A DNA stretch of 15,901 nt from Oscillospiraceae bacterium (lineage in GTDB: Bacteria > Bacillota_A > Clostridia > Oscillospirales > Oscillospiraceae): positions 1-15,901 of the forward strand of contig JAFQHF010000024.1 in NCBI GenBank assembly GCA_017398105.1, given 5' to 3'. Made by a program: the position numbers and the translations under genes. Shown here one piece after another: positions 1 to 7,101 of this stretch; the stretch's first letter is position 1; the number at the start of each line of letters is the position of its first letter. The notes beneath the pieces are model-generated. The model worked only from the letters and a program-made list of their open reading frames with translations, searched no databases and was not told where the DNA came from.

Positions 1-154
1 GCTTGCAGCGTAATCTGACAGCTCCCTTTACACAAGGGTAAGCGAAGCGCAGTCAGCGGAAGTGAATGACAGCCCGGTGGGCTGTCAGAGCCGCTGACCG
101 GGCTGCCCGCAGGCAGCCTTGGGCGCTCCCGCGCCAGAGGTTTTTGACACGCTG
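1..154 (-). repeat. Modular palindromic repeat, copy A (interrupted, cut by window edge)
   Basis: Read on the minus strand, 115-154 matches 15763-15803 (one A fewer) and 1-38 matches 15804-15841 exactly. In the right-hand copy these two blocks are contiguous; here they are separated by 76 bases (39-114). The extra segment is itself structured: GTCAGCGG (52-59) pairs with CCGCTGAC (91-98) around a 9-bp stem TGACAGCCC/GGGCTGTCA (67-75/79-87) with a GGT loop. No coding potential is credible here. The copy continues beyond the left edge of the window. I see no clear target duplication around the 76-base segment, so insertion versus alternative module is undecided. Confidence 0.8.
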
Positions 155-158
155 GAAA

Positions 159-182
159 GGACGGGGAATAACTTCCCCGCCC
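159..182 (-). terminator. Possible terminator of the TPR gene
   Basis: A 10-base stem with one internal A/C mismatch (GGACGGGGAA 159-168, loop TAAC, TTCCCCGCCC 173-182) lies 13 bases past the end of the TPR gene. On the minus strand it is followed by only a short TTTCC stretch, so it is a weak or incomplete intrinsic terminator. Confidence 0.45.
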
Positions 183-194
183 TTATGTATCCTG

Positions 195-998
195 TCAGGA
201 ATTTCTCTTTTTCAGAGCCTTTACGGTTTCCTTGATCTTTTCTTCCTTGTAGCCGTTTTCCACAGCCAGCTTGGTGTAGTGCCGGTGCATCAGGGCATTG
301 TCCATGATCCCGTAGCAGATGGCGGCGGTAGCCAGGCAGGAGGCGTTGTTGGGGTCCAGATCCAGGGCCTGAATGGCCTGGTCAAGACCTTCCTCGTAGT
401 TGCCTTCCGCTACATAGACGGTTGCCAGACGGCTCCAGGCATCCACATTCTTCGGCTCCAGCTCGGTGGCGAATTCATAGGCCTCCCGTGCCTTGTCCAG
501 CTGCCCCTGACGCTGATAGCAGTCACCGATGGTGGAGGACAGGGCGCAGGTGGGATGGATCACCAGAGCCTTGTTGTATTCCCGGATGGAATCCTTGTAT
601 TTCTGCAATGAGAAATAGACCTTGGCAGAGGCCATGGCAACGGCATAGCGTTCCTTTTCACCGGTGCACAGGGGGGCCAGCTTTTCCAGCTTGGCAATGG
701 CGGCCTTGGGCATATTCTTGCCGTAGTTATCCAGAGCAGCATGGAACTGGGCACCCAGCTTTTCATTGTCTGCGAAGGCATCCAGGGCGAAATCACCCAA
801 AAATTCCTGCTTCACCGCTTCGGCGGTCTTTGTGGCACCCTTTTTGGGCTTGGACAGGAAAGCAACAAGAACCAGCATGCCGGCACCGACCAGGATCATG
901 GTCGTGGGAGGCATACCGCCGGCAAAGACCCGGCCGGACAAGGAAATAAAGAACAGCATCATCAGTACGGGGATGAGTAAGGAACCCAGCTTCTTCAT
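195..998 (-). CDS. Membrane-anchored tetratricopeptide-repeat (TPR) protein
   Basis: A 267-residue protein with no recognised enzymatic motif. Residues about 5-27 are hydrophobic with a VFAGG stretch that could resemble a signal-peptidase site, but a second hydrophobic segment (about 33-48) follows, then a lysine-rich SKPKKG. I infer a two-segment membrane hairpin with the remainder in the cytoplasm. Residues about 80-255 form four or five degenerate TPR helices; the clearest are around 117-149 (ending ALVIHPT), 151-184 (GDCYQRQGQLDKAREAYEFA, then TELEP) and 185-218 (LATVYVAEGNYEEGLDQAI, then ALDLDPNN). TPRs mediate protein-protein contacts; the partner is unknown. The ATG at 998 is supported by AGGAG nine bases upstream. 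It has its own probable promoter and stands as a single gene. Membership in a TPR family is secure; the function is not known. Confidence 0.8.
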   Translation of the reverse strand: MKKLGSLLIPVLMMLFFISLSGRVFAGGMPPTTMILVGAGMLVLVAFLSKPKKGATKTAEAVKQEFLGDFALDAFADNEKLGAQFHAALDNYGKNMPKAAIAKLEKLAPLCTGEKERYAVAMASAKVYFSLQKYKDSIREYNKALVIHPTCALSSTIGDCYQRQGQLDKAREAYEFATELEPKNVDAWSRLATVYVAEGNYEEGLDQAIQALDLDPNNASCLATAAICYGIMDNALMHRHYTKLAVENGYKEEKIKETVKALKKRNS

Positions 999-1032
999 GG
1001 AAAATAACTCCTGTCTATGGTAGAATAGAATT

Positions 1033-1061
1033 ACTATACACGAAAAAACAGGAATAGTAAA
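1033..1061 (-). promoter_or_regulatory. Probable sigma-A promoter of the TPR gene
   Basis: On the minus strand TTTACT (1061-1056) and TATAGT (1038-1033) are separated by exactly 17 bases, about 35 bases upstream of the start codon. The match to TTGACA/TATAAT is moderate, so the call rests on spacing and position. The rest of the gap to the next gene (1064-1170) holds nothing I recognise. Confidence 0.5.
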
Positions 1062-1173
1062 GAAAAATTATGCGGAATGCCAATGAAAATGGAACATGGC
1101 GCATTTCAATTGCCCATAAGGCAAGACATTCCTGTGAGACGGGCTTTTGTGGTTTCTTTCCTGATAAATCACA

Positions 1174-1204
1174 AAGGAGCAGCACCCGGCGGTTGCTGCT
1201 CCTT
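1174..1204 (-). terminator. Terminator hairpin after the DUF975 gene
   Basis: A perfect 11-bp stem AAGGAGCAGCA (1174-1184) / TGCTGCTCCTT (1194-1204) with a 9-base loop, 26 bases past the DUF975 stop. On the minus strand the stem ends in CCTTTG and then GATTT, so the U-run is short. The position fits termination better than any other role. Confidence 0.6.
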
Positions 1205-1230
1205 CAATGAAATGTGTCAGTCTTATTTTC

Positions 1231-1899
1231 TCAGAATTCCTTCCTCAGCTCCATGTAGAAGGCGGCGTGGGCGGCGTTGCGGTAGGGATTCAGCCAGAGA
1301 TTGCCGATGTTGGCGGTCAGGGCAGCCAGGAACATCCAGCCGAAGAAGCTTAAGTCCAGCAGGAACAGATCCATTTTGTGCCCGTCCATGATCTGCTTGG
1401 AGCGGTCGATGGCCTGGGATGCGGTCAGCTCCGGGAATTCCACCATCAAAAACGGGGTCATGGCATAGCGGTAGGAAGCCACGATGCCGGGAATGATGAA
1501 CAGCAGTCCCCAAAGAATAACATACAGCTCCCGCAGGAAGCTCTGGGCGAAGCCGTCACCGAACCGGTCAAAGTAGGAGAACAGGTCGTTGAACTCTCCG
1601 TCGCCCCGATTCTGCTGGCGCAGCAGGAATTGCGCATAGCCCAGCTGCAGCACGCCGCCGATCAGGAATGCGGCCAGTCCCAGGACACCGCCGTTGAAGC
1701 CGATCTTCACGCCGTTGGAAAGGGTGACCTTGCCGAAATCTGCGTAATGCTTTGCCACATGGGTCTGAACCTCCGGCAGGAAGGATACGCCCACGATCAG
1801 GCCGCCCAATAATGCGGCCACCGCCGCGATCCCGATGGAGACACCCCAGCGGCCCTGCAGGGAATCTCTCGCTTTCTGACGAAAATATGCACTGTCCAT
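1231..1899 (-). CDS. DUF975 family integral membrane protein
   Basis: A 222-residue polytopic membrane protein of unknown function. It shows the hallmark C-terminal block of the DUF975 family: a hydrophobic helix with FIIPGIVASYRYAMTPF (residues 134-150), then EFPELTASQAIDRSKQIMDG (154-173), and DLFLLDLSFFGW (177-188). Further membrane segments lie near 19-41 and 70-92. The start was set at the ATG at 1899 because GAAAGGAGG (1915-1907 on the minus strand) sits 7 bases upstream; the in-frame TTG two codons earlier is only one base from this site and is unlikely. A TATAAT (1934-1929, minus) lies just upstream but no good -35 at 17 bases is visible. It is next to, but apparently not co-transcribed with, the TPR gene, as a hairpin separates them. 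Family assignment is confident; its role is unknown. Confidence 0.85.
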   Translation of the reverse strand: MDSAYFRQKARDSLQGRWGVSIGIAAVAALLGGLIVGVSFLPEVQTHVAKHYADFGKVTLSNGVKIGFNGGVLGLAAFLIGGVLQLGYAQFLLRQQNRGDGEFNDLFSYFDRFGDGFAQSFLRELYVILWGLLFIIPGIVASYRYAMTPFLMVEFPELTASQAIDRSKQIMDGHKMDLFLLDLSFFGWMFLAALTANIGNLWLNPYRNAAHAAFYMELRKEF

Positions 1900-1987
1900 A
1901 GACAAGCCTCCTTTCTGTTTCTGCTTTTATTATACTGAAGCATCTGCAGAAAAACATGACAAAAGTGTAAATTACCAGAAATCCTCT

Positions 1988-2064
1988 GTAGGGCGGGCTG
2001 CCTCAGCCCGCCGCACAGCTGGATTTCCCACGTGCGACGGCGGCTTGAGGGCAAGCCGTCCTAC
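1988..2064. repeat. Paired-hairpin palindromic repeat, GTAGGGCGG family
   Basis: Two hairpins in opposite orientation: GGCGGGCTG/CAGCCCGCC (1992-2000/2004-2012, CCT loop) and CGGCTTG/CAAGCCG (2041-2047/2052-2058, AGGG loop). The outer ends are GTAGGGCGG and, inverted, CGTCCTAC. The right arm (2039-2064), read on the minus strand, matches 25 of 26 bases of 5424-5449 and 10830-10855. It lies between the glnS terminator and the DUF975 gene. This architecture resembles a bacterial REP/BIME pair. Confidence 0.8.
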
Positions 2065-2074
2065 AGATGACTGC

Positions 2075-2108
2075 AAAAAATGACCGCACCCATATTTGGA
2101 TGCGGTCA
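2075..2108 (-). terminator. Intrinsic terminator of glnS
   Basis: On the minus strand an 11-bp stem (TGACCGCATCC, loop AAATAT, GGGTGCGGTCA; one G-U pair) is followed directly by TTTTTT. It begins 6 bases past the glnS stop codon. This is a textbook Rho-independent terminator. Confidence 0.92.
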
Positions 2109-2114
2109 GATTTC

Positions 2115-3794
2115 TTACTTGCCGGGCTTGAAGGAGTCCTTCAGGCTGACGGAGCGGTTGAATACCAGGTGCTCGGGGGAAGAGTCCTTGCTGTCGGGGC
2201 AGAAGTAGCCCAGACGCATGAACTGGTAGCTGGCGGGAGCCTTGGCATCGCGCAGGGAAGCTTCCACCTTGCAGCCGGTGAGCACTTCCAGGGAGTGGGG
2301 ATTCAGGCAGGCCATGTAATCCTTGCCGGCGGCATCGGGGTCAGCATCCTCAAACAGGTTGCTGTACTGACGAACCTCTGCATCCACAGCAGTCTCAGCG
2401 TCTACCCAGTGGATGGTTGCGCCCTTGACCTTGCGGCCGTCGGCGGGATCACCGCCCCGGGATTCGGGGTCATAGGTTGCCAGCACTTCCACCACATTGC
2501 CGTTCTCATCGGTCACGCAGCCGGTGCACTTGATCAGGTAGGCACCCTTCAGGCGGCACTCGGGGCCCTCGGGATACAGGCGCTTGTACTTGGGGATAGG
2601 CTGAGCCAGGAAGTCGTCCGCTTCGATCCACAGGTTCCGGGAGAAGGTGACCTCACGGGTGCCGTCCTCGGGGCGGTTGGGGTTGTTCTCCACGGTGACG
2701 GTCTCGGACTTGCCCTCGGGATAGTTGGTGATGGTCAGCTTGATGGGCTTCAGAACGGCCATAACGCGCCGGGCGGTCTCGTTCAGGTCTTCGCGCAGGC
2801 AGAACTCCAGGAAGGCCAGGGGAATGGTATTGGGGCTCTTGGCAACGCCCACACGCTCGCAGAAGTTGCGGATGGCCTTGGGGGTGTAGCCACGGCGGCG
2901 CAGACCGCACAGGGTGGGCATACGGGGATCATCCCAGCCGGAAACGTAGCCGTTTTCCACCAGATTTCTCAGCTTGCGCTTGGACAGAACGGTGTGGTCG
3001 ATGCCCAGACGGGCAAACTCGATCTGCCGGGGGGTGTGGGGCACGGAGACGTTCTCCACCACCCAGTTGTACAGGGGACGGTGGTTTTCGAACTCCAGGG
3101 AGCACAGGGAATGGGTGATGCCTTCCAGAGCATCCTGAATGGGATGGGCGAAGTCGTACATGGGATAGATGCACCACTTGTCGCCCTGGCGGTGATGGTG
3201 CATGTGGCGGATGCGGTAGATAACGGGGTCGCGCATGTTGAAGTTGCCGGAGGCCAGGTCGATCTTGGCTCTCAGGGTATACCGGTTGTCCTCGAATTCA
3301 CCGGCGCGCATCCGGGCGAACAGATCCAGGCTCTCCTCTATGGGACGGTCCCGGTAGGGGGAGATGGCGGGGGTATTCAGGTCGCCGCGATACTCCTTGA
3401 ACTGCTCGGGGGTCAGCTCGCAGACGTAGGCCAGGCCCTTTTTGATCAGCTCCACAGCGTACTCGTAGTCCTTCTCGAAGTAGTCGGAGCCATAGTAGAA
3501 CCGGTCGCCCCAGTCAAAGCCCAGCCAGTGGATATCCTCCTTGATGGCCTCCACGAACTCCACATCTTCCTTGGTGGGGTTGGTATCGTCCATACGCAGA
3601 TTGCACAGGCCGTTGTATTTTTCGGCGGTGCCGAAGTCGATGATCAGTGCCTTGCAGTGACCGATGTGCAGATAGCCGTTGGGCTCGGGCGGAAAACGGG
3701 TGTGGACGGTCTGACCGGCATACCGGCCGCCCTCGGCGATATCCTCATCGATAAAAGCATGGATGAAATTTTTGCTTTCAGTGATCTCAGCCAT
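2115..3794 (-). CDS. glnS: Glutaminyl-tRNA synthetase
   Basis: Charges tRNA-Gln with glutamine in the cytoplasm. The 559-residue product matches the usual bacterial GlnRS length of about 550. Class I signatures are intact: PPEPNGYLHIGHCKA (residues 35-49) carries the HIGH motif at 43-46, and VLSKRKL (269-275) is the KMSKS equivalent. The GlnRS-typical DDTNP follows the HIGH region, and a C-terminal beta-barrel anticodon-binding region ends in NRSVSLKDSFKPGK. The frame is open a further 56 codons upstream, but the ATG at 3794 is preferred: GAGAGG lies 11 bases before it, it begins the family-like MAEITESKNFIHAF, and a strong promoter falls inside the longer version. Many Bacillota lack GlnRS and use Glu-tRNA-Gln amidotransferase instead, so its presence is informative. 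It is monocistronic, with its own promoter and terminator. Confidence 0.97.
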   Translation of the reverse strand: MAEITESKNFIHAFIDEDIAEGGRYAGQTVHTRFPPEPNGYLHIGHCKALIIDFGTAEKYNGLCNLRMDDTNPTKEDVEFVEAIKEDIHWLGFDWGDRFYYGSDYFEKDYEYAVELIKKGLAYVCELTPEQFKEYRGDLNTPAISPYRDRPIEESLDLFARMRAGEFEDNRYTLRAKIDLASGNFNMRDPVIYRIRHMHHHRQGDKWCIYPMYDFAHPIQDALEGITHSLCSLEFENHRPLYNWVVENVSVPHTPRQIEFARLGIDHTVLSKRKLRNLVENGYVSGWDDPRMPTLCGLRRRGYTPKAIRNFCERVGVAKSPNTIPLAFLEFCLREDLNETARRVMAVLKPIKLTITNYPEGKSETVTVENNPNRPEDGTREVTFSRNLWIEADDFLAQPIPKYKRLYPEGPECRLKGAYLIKCTGCVTDENGNVVEVLATYDPESRGGDPADGRKVKGATIHWVDAETAVDAEVRQYSNLFEDADPDAAGKDYMACLNPHSLEVLTGCKVEASLRDAKAPASYQFMRLGYFCPDSKDSSPEHLVFNRSVSLKDSFKPGK

Positions 3795-3842
3795 AGATTT
3801 TACATCCTCTCTTGTCATGTTAGAGTTTTCCAATAATTCATC

Positions 3843-3871
3843 ATTATACCCCATCGGGACGGGATTTGCAA
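3843..3871 (-). promoter_or_regulatory. Sigma-A promoter of glnS
   Basis: On the minus strand TTGCAA (3871-3866), a 17-base spacer and a perfect TATAAT (3848-3843). The expected transcript start near 3836 leaves a leader of only about 40 bases, too short for a T-box riboswitch. Confidence 0.75.
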
Positions 3872-3986
3872 CAAAAAATCCTGCCACAATCCAGCTTTTT
3901 CCCGGGGGCGGCTTGTGTGAAATCTGCACGAAAGGTGCCTTCCCGGCAAAATTCAAAAACATTTTATGAAAACTTAAATTTTATGG

Positions 3987-4015
3987 TTGTCAATTCGGCT
4001 ATGATACGTTAAAAT
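3987..4015 (+). promoter_or_regulatory. Sigma-A promoter of the pyrH cluster
   Basis: TTGTCA (3987-3992) and TAAAAT (4010-4015) are separated by exactly 17 bases, with an AT-rich stretch just upstream (3961-3984) that could act as an UP-type element. The expected start near 4022 is about 39 bases before the pyrH start codon. It is divergent from the glnS promoter. Confidence 0.7.
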
Positions 4016-4045
4016 AGGAAAGGATATAGGAACCTGAGAGAAGAG

Positions 4046-4063
4046 AAGGAGTGAACCGATTTG
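4046..4063 (+). promoter_or_regulatory. Ribosome binding site and TTG start of pyrH
   Basis: AAGGAG (4046-4051) is 9 bases before TTG at 4061. The GTG at 4051 overlaps this site and is out of frame, so the TTG decides the start. A TTG start usually lowers translation. Confidence 0.8.
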
Positions 4064-4792
4064 TCTGAACTGAAATACAAGCGCATCCTGCTCAAAGTCA
4101 GCGGCGAGGCCCTTGGAGAACGGACTGCGGCCGGTGACGGCTTCGGTCTGGATTTTGCGAAGATTAATGCGGTCTGCGCTTCCATCAAGGAATGCGTGGA
4201 TATGGGTGTCCAGGTTGGCCTGGTCATCGGCGGCGGCAACTTCTGGCGGGGCGTGAAGAACGGCAGCGGCAAGATGCAGCGTTCCCATGCCGATGCCATG
4301 GGTATGCTGGCCACCGTTATGAATGCCATTGCCGTGGCCGATGCTCTGGAGGAGCACGGAATGGATGCCCGGGTACTTACCGCTGTGGAGATGCACAAGT
4401 TTGCCGAATACTTCACCCGGGATACCGCCAACCGGTATCTCAACGAGGGTAAGGTCGTCCTGTTTGCGGCCGGCACCGGTAATCCCTATTTCTCCACCGA
4501 CACCGGCGCGGTGCTCCGTGGCGTGGAGATCGAGGCGGATGCTGTGCTGATGGCAAAGAACATTGACGGCATCTATTCCGCAGACCCCCATAAGGACCCC
4601 ACTGCCGTCAAGTACGACAGCCTGACCTATGCCCAGGTGCTGGAGCAGGGTCTGAAGGCCACCGATGTGACCGCCATGGCTCTGGCAATGGACAACAACA
4701 TGCCCATGGTCTGCTTCGGCCTGGCAGAAGAAAACAGCATTGTTCGTGTGGTTCGCGGTGAAAAGATCGGAACCACCGTCACCAATGAATAA
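4061..4792 (+). CDS. pyrH: UMP kinase
   Basis: Phosphorylates UMP to UDP with ATP in pyrimidine nucleotide synthesis; the family is hexameric and allosterically controlled (GTP/UTP). The 243-residue length is normal for bacterial PyrH. Amino-acid-kinase fold motifs are in order: KRILLKVSGEALG near 7-19 (lysine and glycine of the ATP site), VIGGGNFWRG at 55-64, GTGNPYFSTDTGA at 138-150 and the nucleotide-binding ADAVLMAKNIDGIYSADP at 159-176. The start is TTG at 4061. It is the first gene of the plus-strand cluster; here rpsB and tsf do not lie directly upstream as they do in many bacteria. The frr ribosome site begins two bases after its stop, indicating co-transcription. Confidence 0.97.
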   Translation: MSELKYKRILLKVSGEALGERTAAGDGFGLDFAKINAVCASIKECVDMGVQVGLVIGGGNFWRGVKNGSGKMQRSHADAMGMLATVMNAIAVADALEEHGMDARVLTAVEMHKFAEYFTRDTANRYLNEGKVVLFAAGTGNPYFSTDTGAVLRGVEIEADAVLMAKNIDGIYSADPHKDPTAVKYDSLTYAQVLEQGLKATDVTAMALAMDNNMPMVCFGLAEENSIVRVVRGEKIGTTVTNE

Positions 4793-4808
4793 TAAGGAGG
4801 ACAAAACT

Positions 4809-5363
4809 ATGCCCGTTGATTTTAAGGATTTCGCAAGAAGAATGGACAAGGCTCTGGATCACCTGAATGAGGAATTTGGCGCTGTCCGTGCCGGCCGTGC
4901 CAATGCCAAGGTTCTGGACCGTATCACCGTGGAATATTATGGAAGTGCCACGCCCCTGAACGGTGTTGCCACCATCTCCACCCCCGATGCCCGTACCCTG
5001 GTGATCCAGCCCTGGGATACCAAGCTGCTGAAGGACATCCAGAAGGCCATCCAGACCTCCGAGCTGGGCATCAACCCCCAGAACGACGGCCGCGTCATCC
5101 GTCTGGTCTTCCCCCAGCTGACGGAGGAACGCCGTAAGGATCTGACCAAGCAGGTCAAGAAGTATGCCGAGGAAGCCAAGGTGGCCATGCGCAACATCCG
5201 CCGCGACGGCATGGATTACGTCAAGAAGCTGAAGAAGAACTCCGAGATCACCGAGGATGACCAGAAGAAGGCAGAAAAGGATCTGCAGGATCTGCTGGAT
5301 AAGAACATCAAGAAGGTGGATGCTGCTCTGGCAGCCAAGGAGAAGGAACTGATGTCCATCTAA
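4809..5363 (+). CDS. frr: Ribosome recycling factor
   Basis: Together with EF-G it splits post-termination ribosomes into subunits. The 184-residue product matches the family's usual 185. The N-terminal helix has FGAVRAGRANAKVLDRITVE (residues 23-42) including the conserved RAGRA, followed by the domain II signature YYGSATPLNGVATIS (43-57) and VIQPWD (65-70). The C-terminal helix has the LTEERRKDLTKQVKK block (104-118) and a long lysine-rich coil. The ATG at 4809 has a perfect AAGGAGG (4794-4800) 8 bases upstream. The open frame extends further upstream inside pyrH, but that extension has no ribosome site and is not family-like. pyrH and frr are adjacent in most bacteria. Confidence 0.97.
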   Translation: MPVDFKDFARRMDKALDHLNEEFGAVRAGRANAKVLDRITVEYYGSATPLNGVATISTPDARTLVIQPWDTKLLKDIQKAIQTSELGINPQNDGRVIRLVFPQLTEERRKDLTKQVKKYAEEAKVAMRNIRRDGMDYVKKLKKNSEITEDDQKKAEKDLQDLLDKNIKKVDAALAAKEKELMSI

Positions 5364-5377
5364 ACTGTGTTTATAGC

Positions 5378-5400
5378 GGGGGAGCGTATTGCGTTCCCCC
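5378..5400 (+). other. Hairpin downstream of frr, weak terminator or attenuator candidate
   Basis: A 9-bp stem GGGGGAGCG (5378-5386) / CGTTCCCCC (5392-5400) with loop TATTG and one G-U pair, 14 bases after the frr stop. There is no T-run after it, so complete intrinsic termination is unlikely; mRNA 3'-end protection or partial attenuation is possible. Confidence 0.4.
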
Positions 5401-5423
5401 GGGTGACATGCACAAACGTAACC

Positions 5424-5453
5424 GTAGGGCGGCTTGCCCTCAAGCCGCCCTAC
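5424..5453. repeat. Single hairpin of the GTAGGGCGG repeat family
   Basis: A perfect 13-bp inverted repeat (5424-5436 / 5441-5453) with a CCCT loop, in the frr-uppS gap. Positions 5424-5449 are identical to 10830-10855. The following ACAGCTGGATTT (5452-5463) recurs at 2015-2026, so the shared unit is longer than the hairpin and this looks like a solo half of the paired element at 1988-2064. The remaining gap to uppS (5464-5540) holds no convincing promoter. Confidence 0.85.
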
Positions 5454-5559
5454 AGCTGGATTTTGTCATGTTCGGTGAAAGAATGAACATTGAACAGGGA
5501 ATCGGCTTCGGGTTCCTTATTCAATATTCATTAAAAAATAAGAGAAAGAGGTGCGCCCT

Positions 5560-6279
5560 GTGGCACAGCCTGAAAACAATCAATTTCCGCCCCTGCAGCA
5601 CATTGCCATCATTATGGACGGCAACGGCCGGTGGGCAAAGCAGCGGGGTCTGCCCCGTACCGCGGGCCATGCGGCAGGCGCGGAATCCTTCCGCCGGATC
5701 GCAAATTACTGCCGTACCCTGGGGGTAAAATATCTGACCGTTTACGCCTTCTCCACGGAAAACTGGAAGCGCTCTGCCGACGAGGTGGCGGGCATCATGC
5801 GGCTGCTGCGCCGGTATCTGGAAGAAGCGCTGCAGGATATGGAGAAAAATAAGGTCTGCTTCCGGTTCTTCGGTGACCTGTCCCGGCTGAGTCCGGAGCT
5901 GCAGAAGCTGTGCGCGGATGCCCAGAGCCGTTCCGAGGACTATGACGTGCAGGTGAACTTCTGCCTGAATTACGGCGGCCGGGACGAGATCGTCCATGCG
6001 GCCCGTGCCTTTGCTGCGGATGTGGCGGCAGGGAAGCATCAGCCGGAGGAACTGACGGAGCAGCTGCTGTCGACCTATCTGTATTCAAAGGATGTTCCGG
6101 ACCCGGAGCTGATCATCCGCCCCTCCGGTGAGCAGCGCACCAGCAATTTCCTGCTGTGGCAGTCTGCCTATTCCGAGTACGTATTTATGAATGTCCTGTG
6201 GCCGGATTTTGCGCCGGAGCACCTGGACGAGGCCATTGCAGAGTATCACCGGCGGAACCGCCGTTTCGGAGGAGTATAA
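5560..6279 (+). CDS. uppS: Undecaprenyl diphosphate synthase (cis-prenyltransferase)
   Basis: Adds isopentenyl diphosphate units in cis to farnesyl diphosphate, giving the C55 carrier lipid for peptidoglycan and other wall polymers; it acts at the cytoplasmic membrane face. From the chosen start it is 239 residues, slightly short of the common 245-255. Motifs: IIMDGNGRWAKQRGLPRTAGH (residues 17-37) with the catalytic Asp20, VYAFSTENWKR (61-71), NYGGRDEI (137-144) and the C-terminal IIRPSGEQRTSNFLLWQSA (185-203) with the Mg/IPP-binding arginines and E191. GTG at 5560 was chosen because AAAGAGG (5545-5551) is 8 bases before it; the in-frame GTG at 5551 overlaps this site. The stop is 6 bases before cdsA and the cdsA ribosome site lies inside this gene, so the pair is translationally linked. 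Confidence 0.96.
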   Translation: MAQPENNQFPPLQHIAIIMDGNGRWAKQRGLPRTAGHAAGAESFRRIANYCRTLGVKYLTVYAFSTENWKRSADEVAGIMRLLRRYLEEALQDMEKNKVCFRFFGDLSRLSPELQKLCADAQSRSEDYDVQVNFCLNYGGRDEIVHAARAFAADVAAGKHQPEELTEQLLSTYLYSKDVPDPELIIRPSGEQRTSNFLLWQSAYSEYVFMNVLWPDFAPEHLDEAIAEYHRRNRRFGGV

Positions 6280-6285
6280 AGAGAT

Positions 6286-7101
6286 ATGAAGACCCGTATT
6301 ATTGCCGGTTCGATTCTGGCATCACTGCTGTTTCTGGTGGTGCTGGTGCTGCCCAAGGAGGTGGCGGCCGTTGTCATGGGCATTTTGCAGGCAGTGGCCT
6401 CCTACGAGCTGCTTTACAGAACCAGACTGGTGACAAAGCCCCGGCTGGTGGTATACTGCTGCACCATGGCCTTTGCCATTGCCGTATGGAGCTTCTACGA
6501 GGCCATTCATGCCTATTTTGTGCTGATGGTTCTGGCCTTCTTCCTGCTGATGTTCTCTGAGATGATGATGGATCATGTGAAGATGCGCTTCGAGACCCTG
6601 GCCATGTGCTTCGTAGGCGGCCTGGTGGTGCCGTACCTGATGAGCTCCGTGCTGCGGATTCTGACCATGAGCATCGGCCGGTATGTGATCCTGATCCCCT
6701 TTGTGGTGGCCTGCATCTGTGATGCCGGTGCCTATTTCGTGGGTGTGAAGTTCGGCCGTCATAAGCTGGCTCCCGTGGTCAGCCCCAACAAGACCATCGA
6801 GGGCGCACTGGGCGGCGTGGCTTCGGCCATGGTTGCCATGCTGGTGTATACCTTTATTCTGGATGTGCCCCTGAAATTTGATGTCAACTACGGCGCGGCC
6901 ATTGTTTACGGCCTGCTGGGCTCCGTGGTGGGTGAGCTGGGCGATCTGTGCTTCTCTGTCATCAAGCGCCAGACCGGCATCAAGGACTACGGCAATCTGG
7001 TTCCCGGGCACGGCGGCGTGCTGGATCGGTTTGATTCCATCATGGCGGTTGCTCCCCTGATGGAGGCACTGCTGCTGATCATGCCCATTATTATTCTGTA
7101 A
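6286..7101 (+). CDS. cdsA: Phosphatidate cytidylyltransferase (CDP-diglyceride synthase)
   Basis: Converts phosphatidic acid and CTP to CDP-diacylglycerol, the branch point for bacterial phospholipids. It is a 271-residue polytopic membrane protein with a hydrophobic N-terminus (about 5-47) and further membrane segments through the first 200 residues. The CDS family signature is complete at residues 224-251: SVIKRQTGIKDYG followed by NLVPGHGGVLDRFDS, with the K-D, P-G-H-G-G and D-R-x-D elements that bind metal and CTP. The earlier S-P-N-K-T-I-E-G stretch (166-173) is also typical. The ATG at 6286 has GGAGGAG (6268-6274) 11 bases upstream, inside the end of uppS. uppS-cdsA is a conserved pair. 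Confidence 0.96.
   Translation: MKTRIIAGSILASLLFLVVLVLPKEVAAVVMGILQAVASYELLYRTRLVTKPRLVVYCCTMAFAIAVWSFYEAIHAYFVLMVLAFFLLMFSEMMMDHVKMRFETLAMCFVGGLVVPYLMSSVLRILTMSIGRYVILIPFVVACICDAGAYFVGVKFGRHKLAPVVSPNKTIEGALGGVASAMVAMLVYTFILDVPLKFDVNYGAAIVYGLLGSVVGELGDLCFSVIKRQTGIKDYGNLVPGHGGVLDRFDSIMAVAPLMEALLLIMPIIIL

Noticed and set aside
66..611. 181-codon plus-strand frame at the left edge
   Set aside because: Starts in the palindromic repeat and runs antisense to the TPR gene.
2067..3836. 589-codon open frame on the plus strand opposite glnS
   Set aside because: Antisense to a clear GlnRS with all catalytic motifs; composition is the low-complexity G/V/A/L/Q pattern expected from the opposite strand of a GC-rich gene, with no domain.
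3795..3962. 56-codon upstream extension of glnS
   Set aside because: Contains the TTGCAA-17-TATAAT promoter, lacks a ribosome site at its ATG and has no resemblance to GlnRS N-termini.
3795..4060. Riboswitch or T-box in the glnS-pyrH divergent region
   Set aside because: The 266 bases hold two good promoters and short leaders (about 40 bases each); no room for a T-box or a recognisable aptamer.
4740..4808. Upstream extension of frr inside pyrH
   Set aside because: The AAGGAGG at 4794-4800 points to ATG 4809, which gives a family-length protein.
5551..5559. Earlier GTG start of uppS
   Set aside because: This GTG overlaps the ribosome binding site itself; the GTG at 5560 has proper 8-base spacing.
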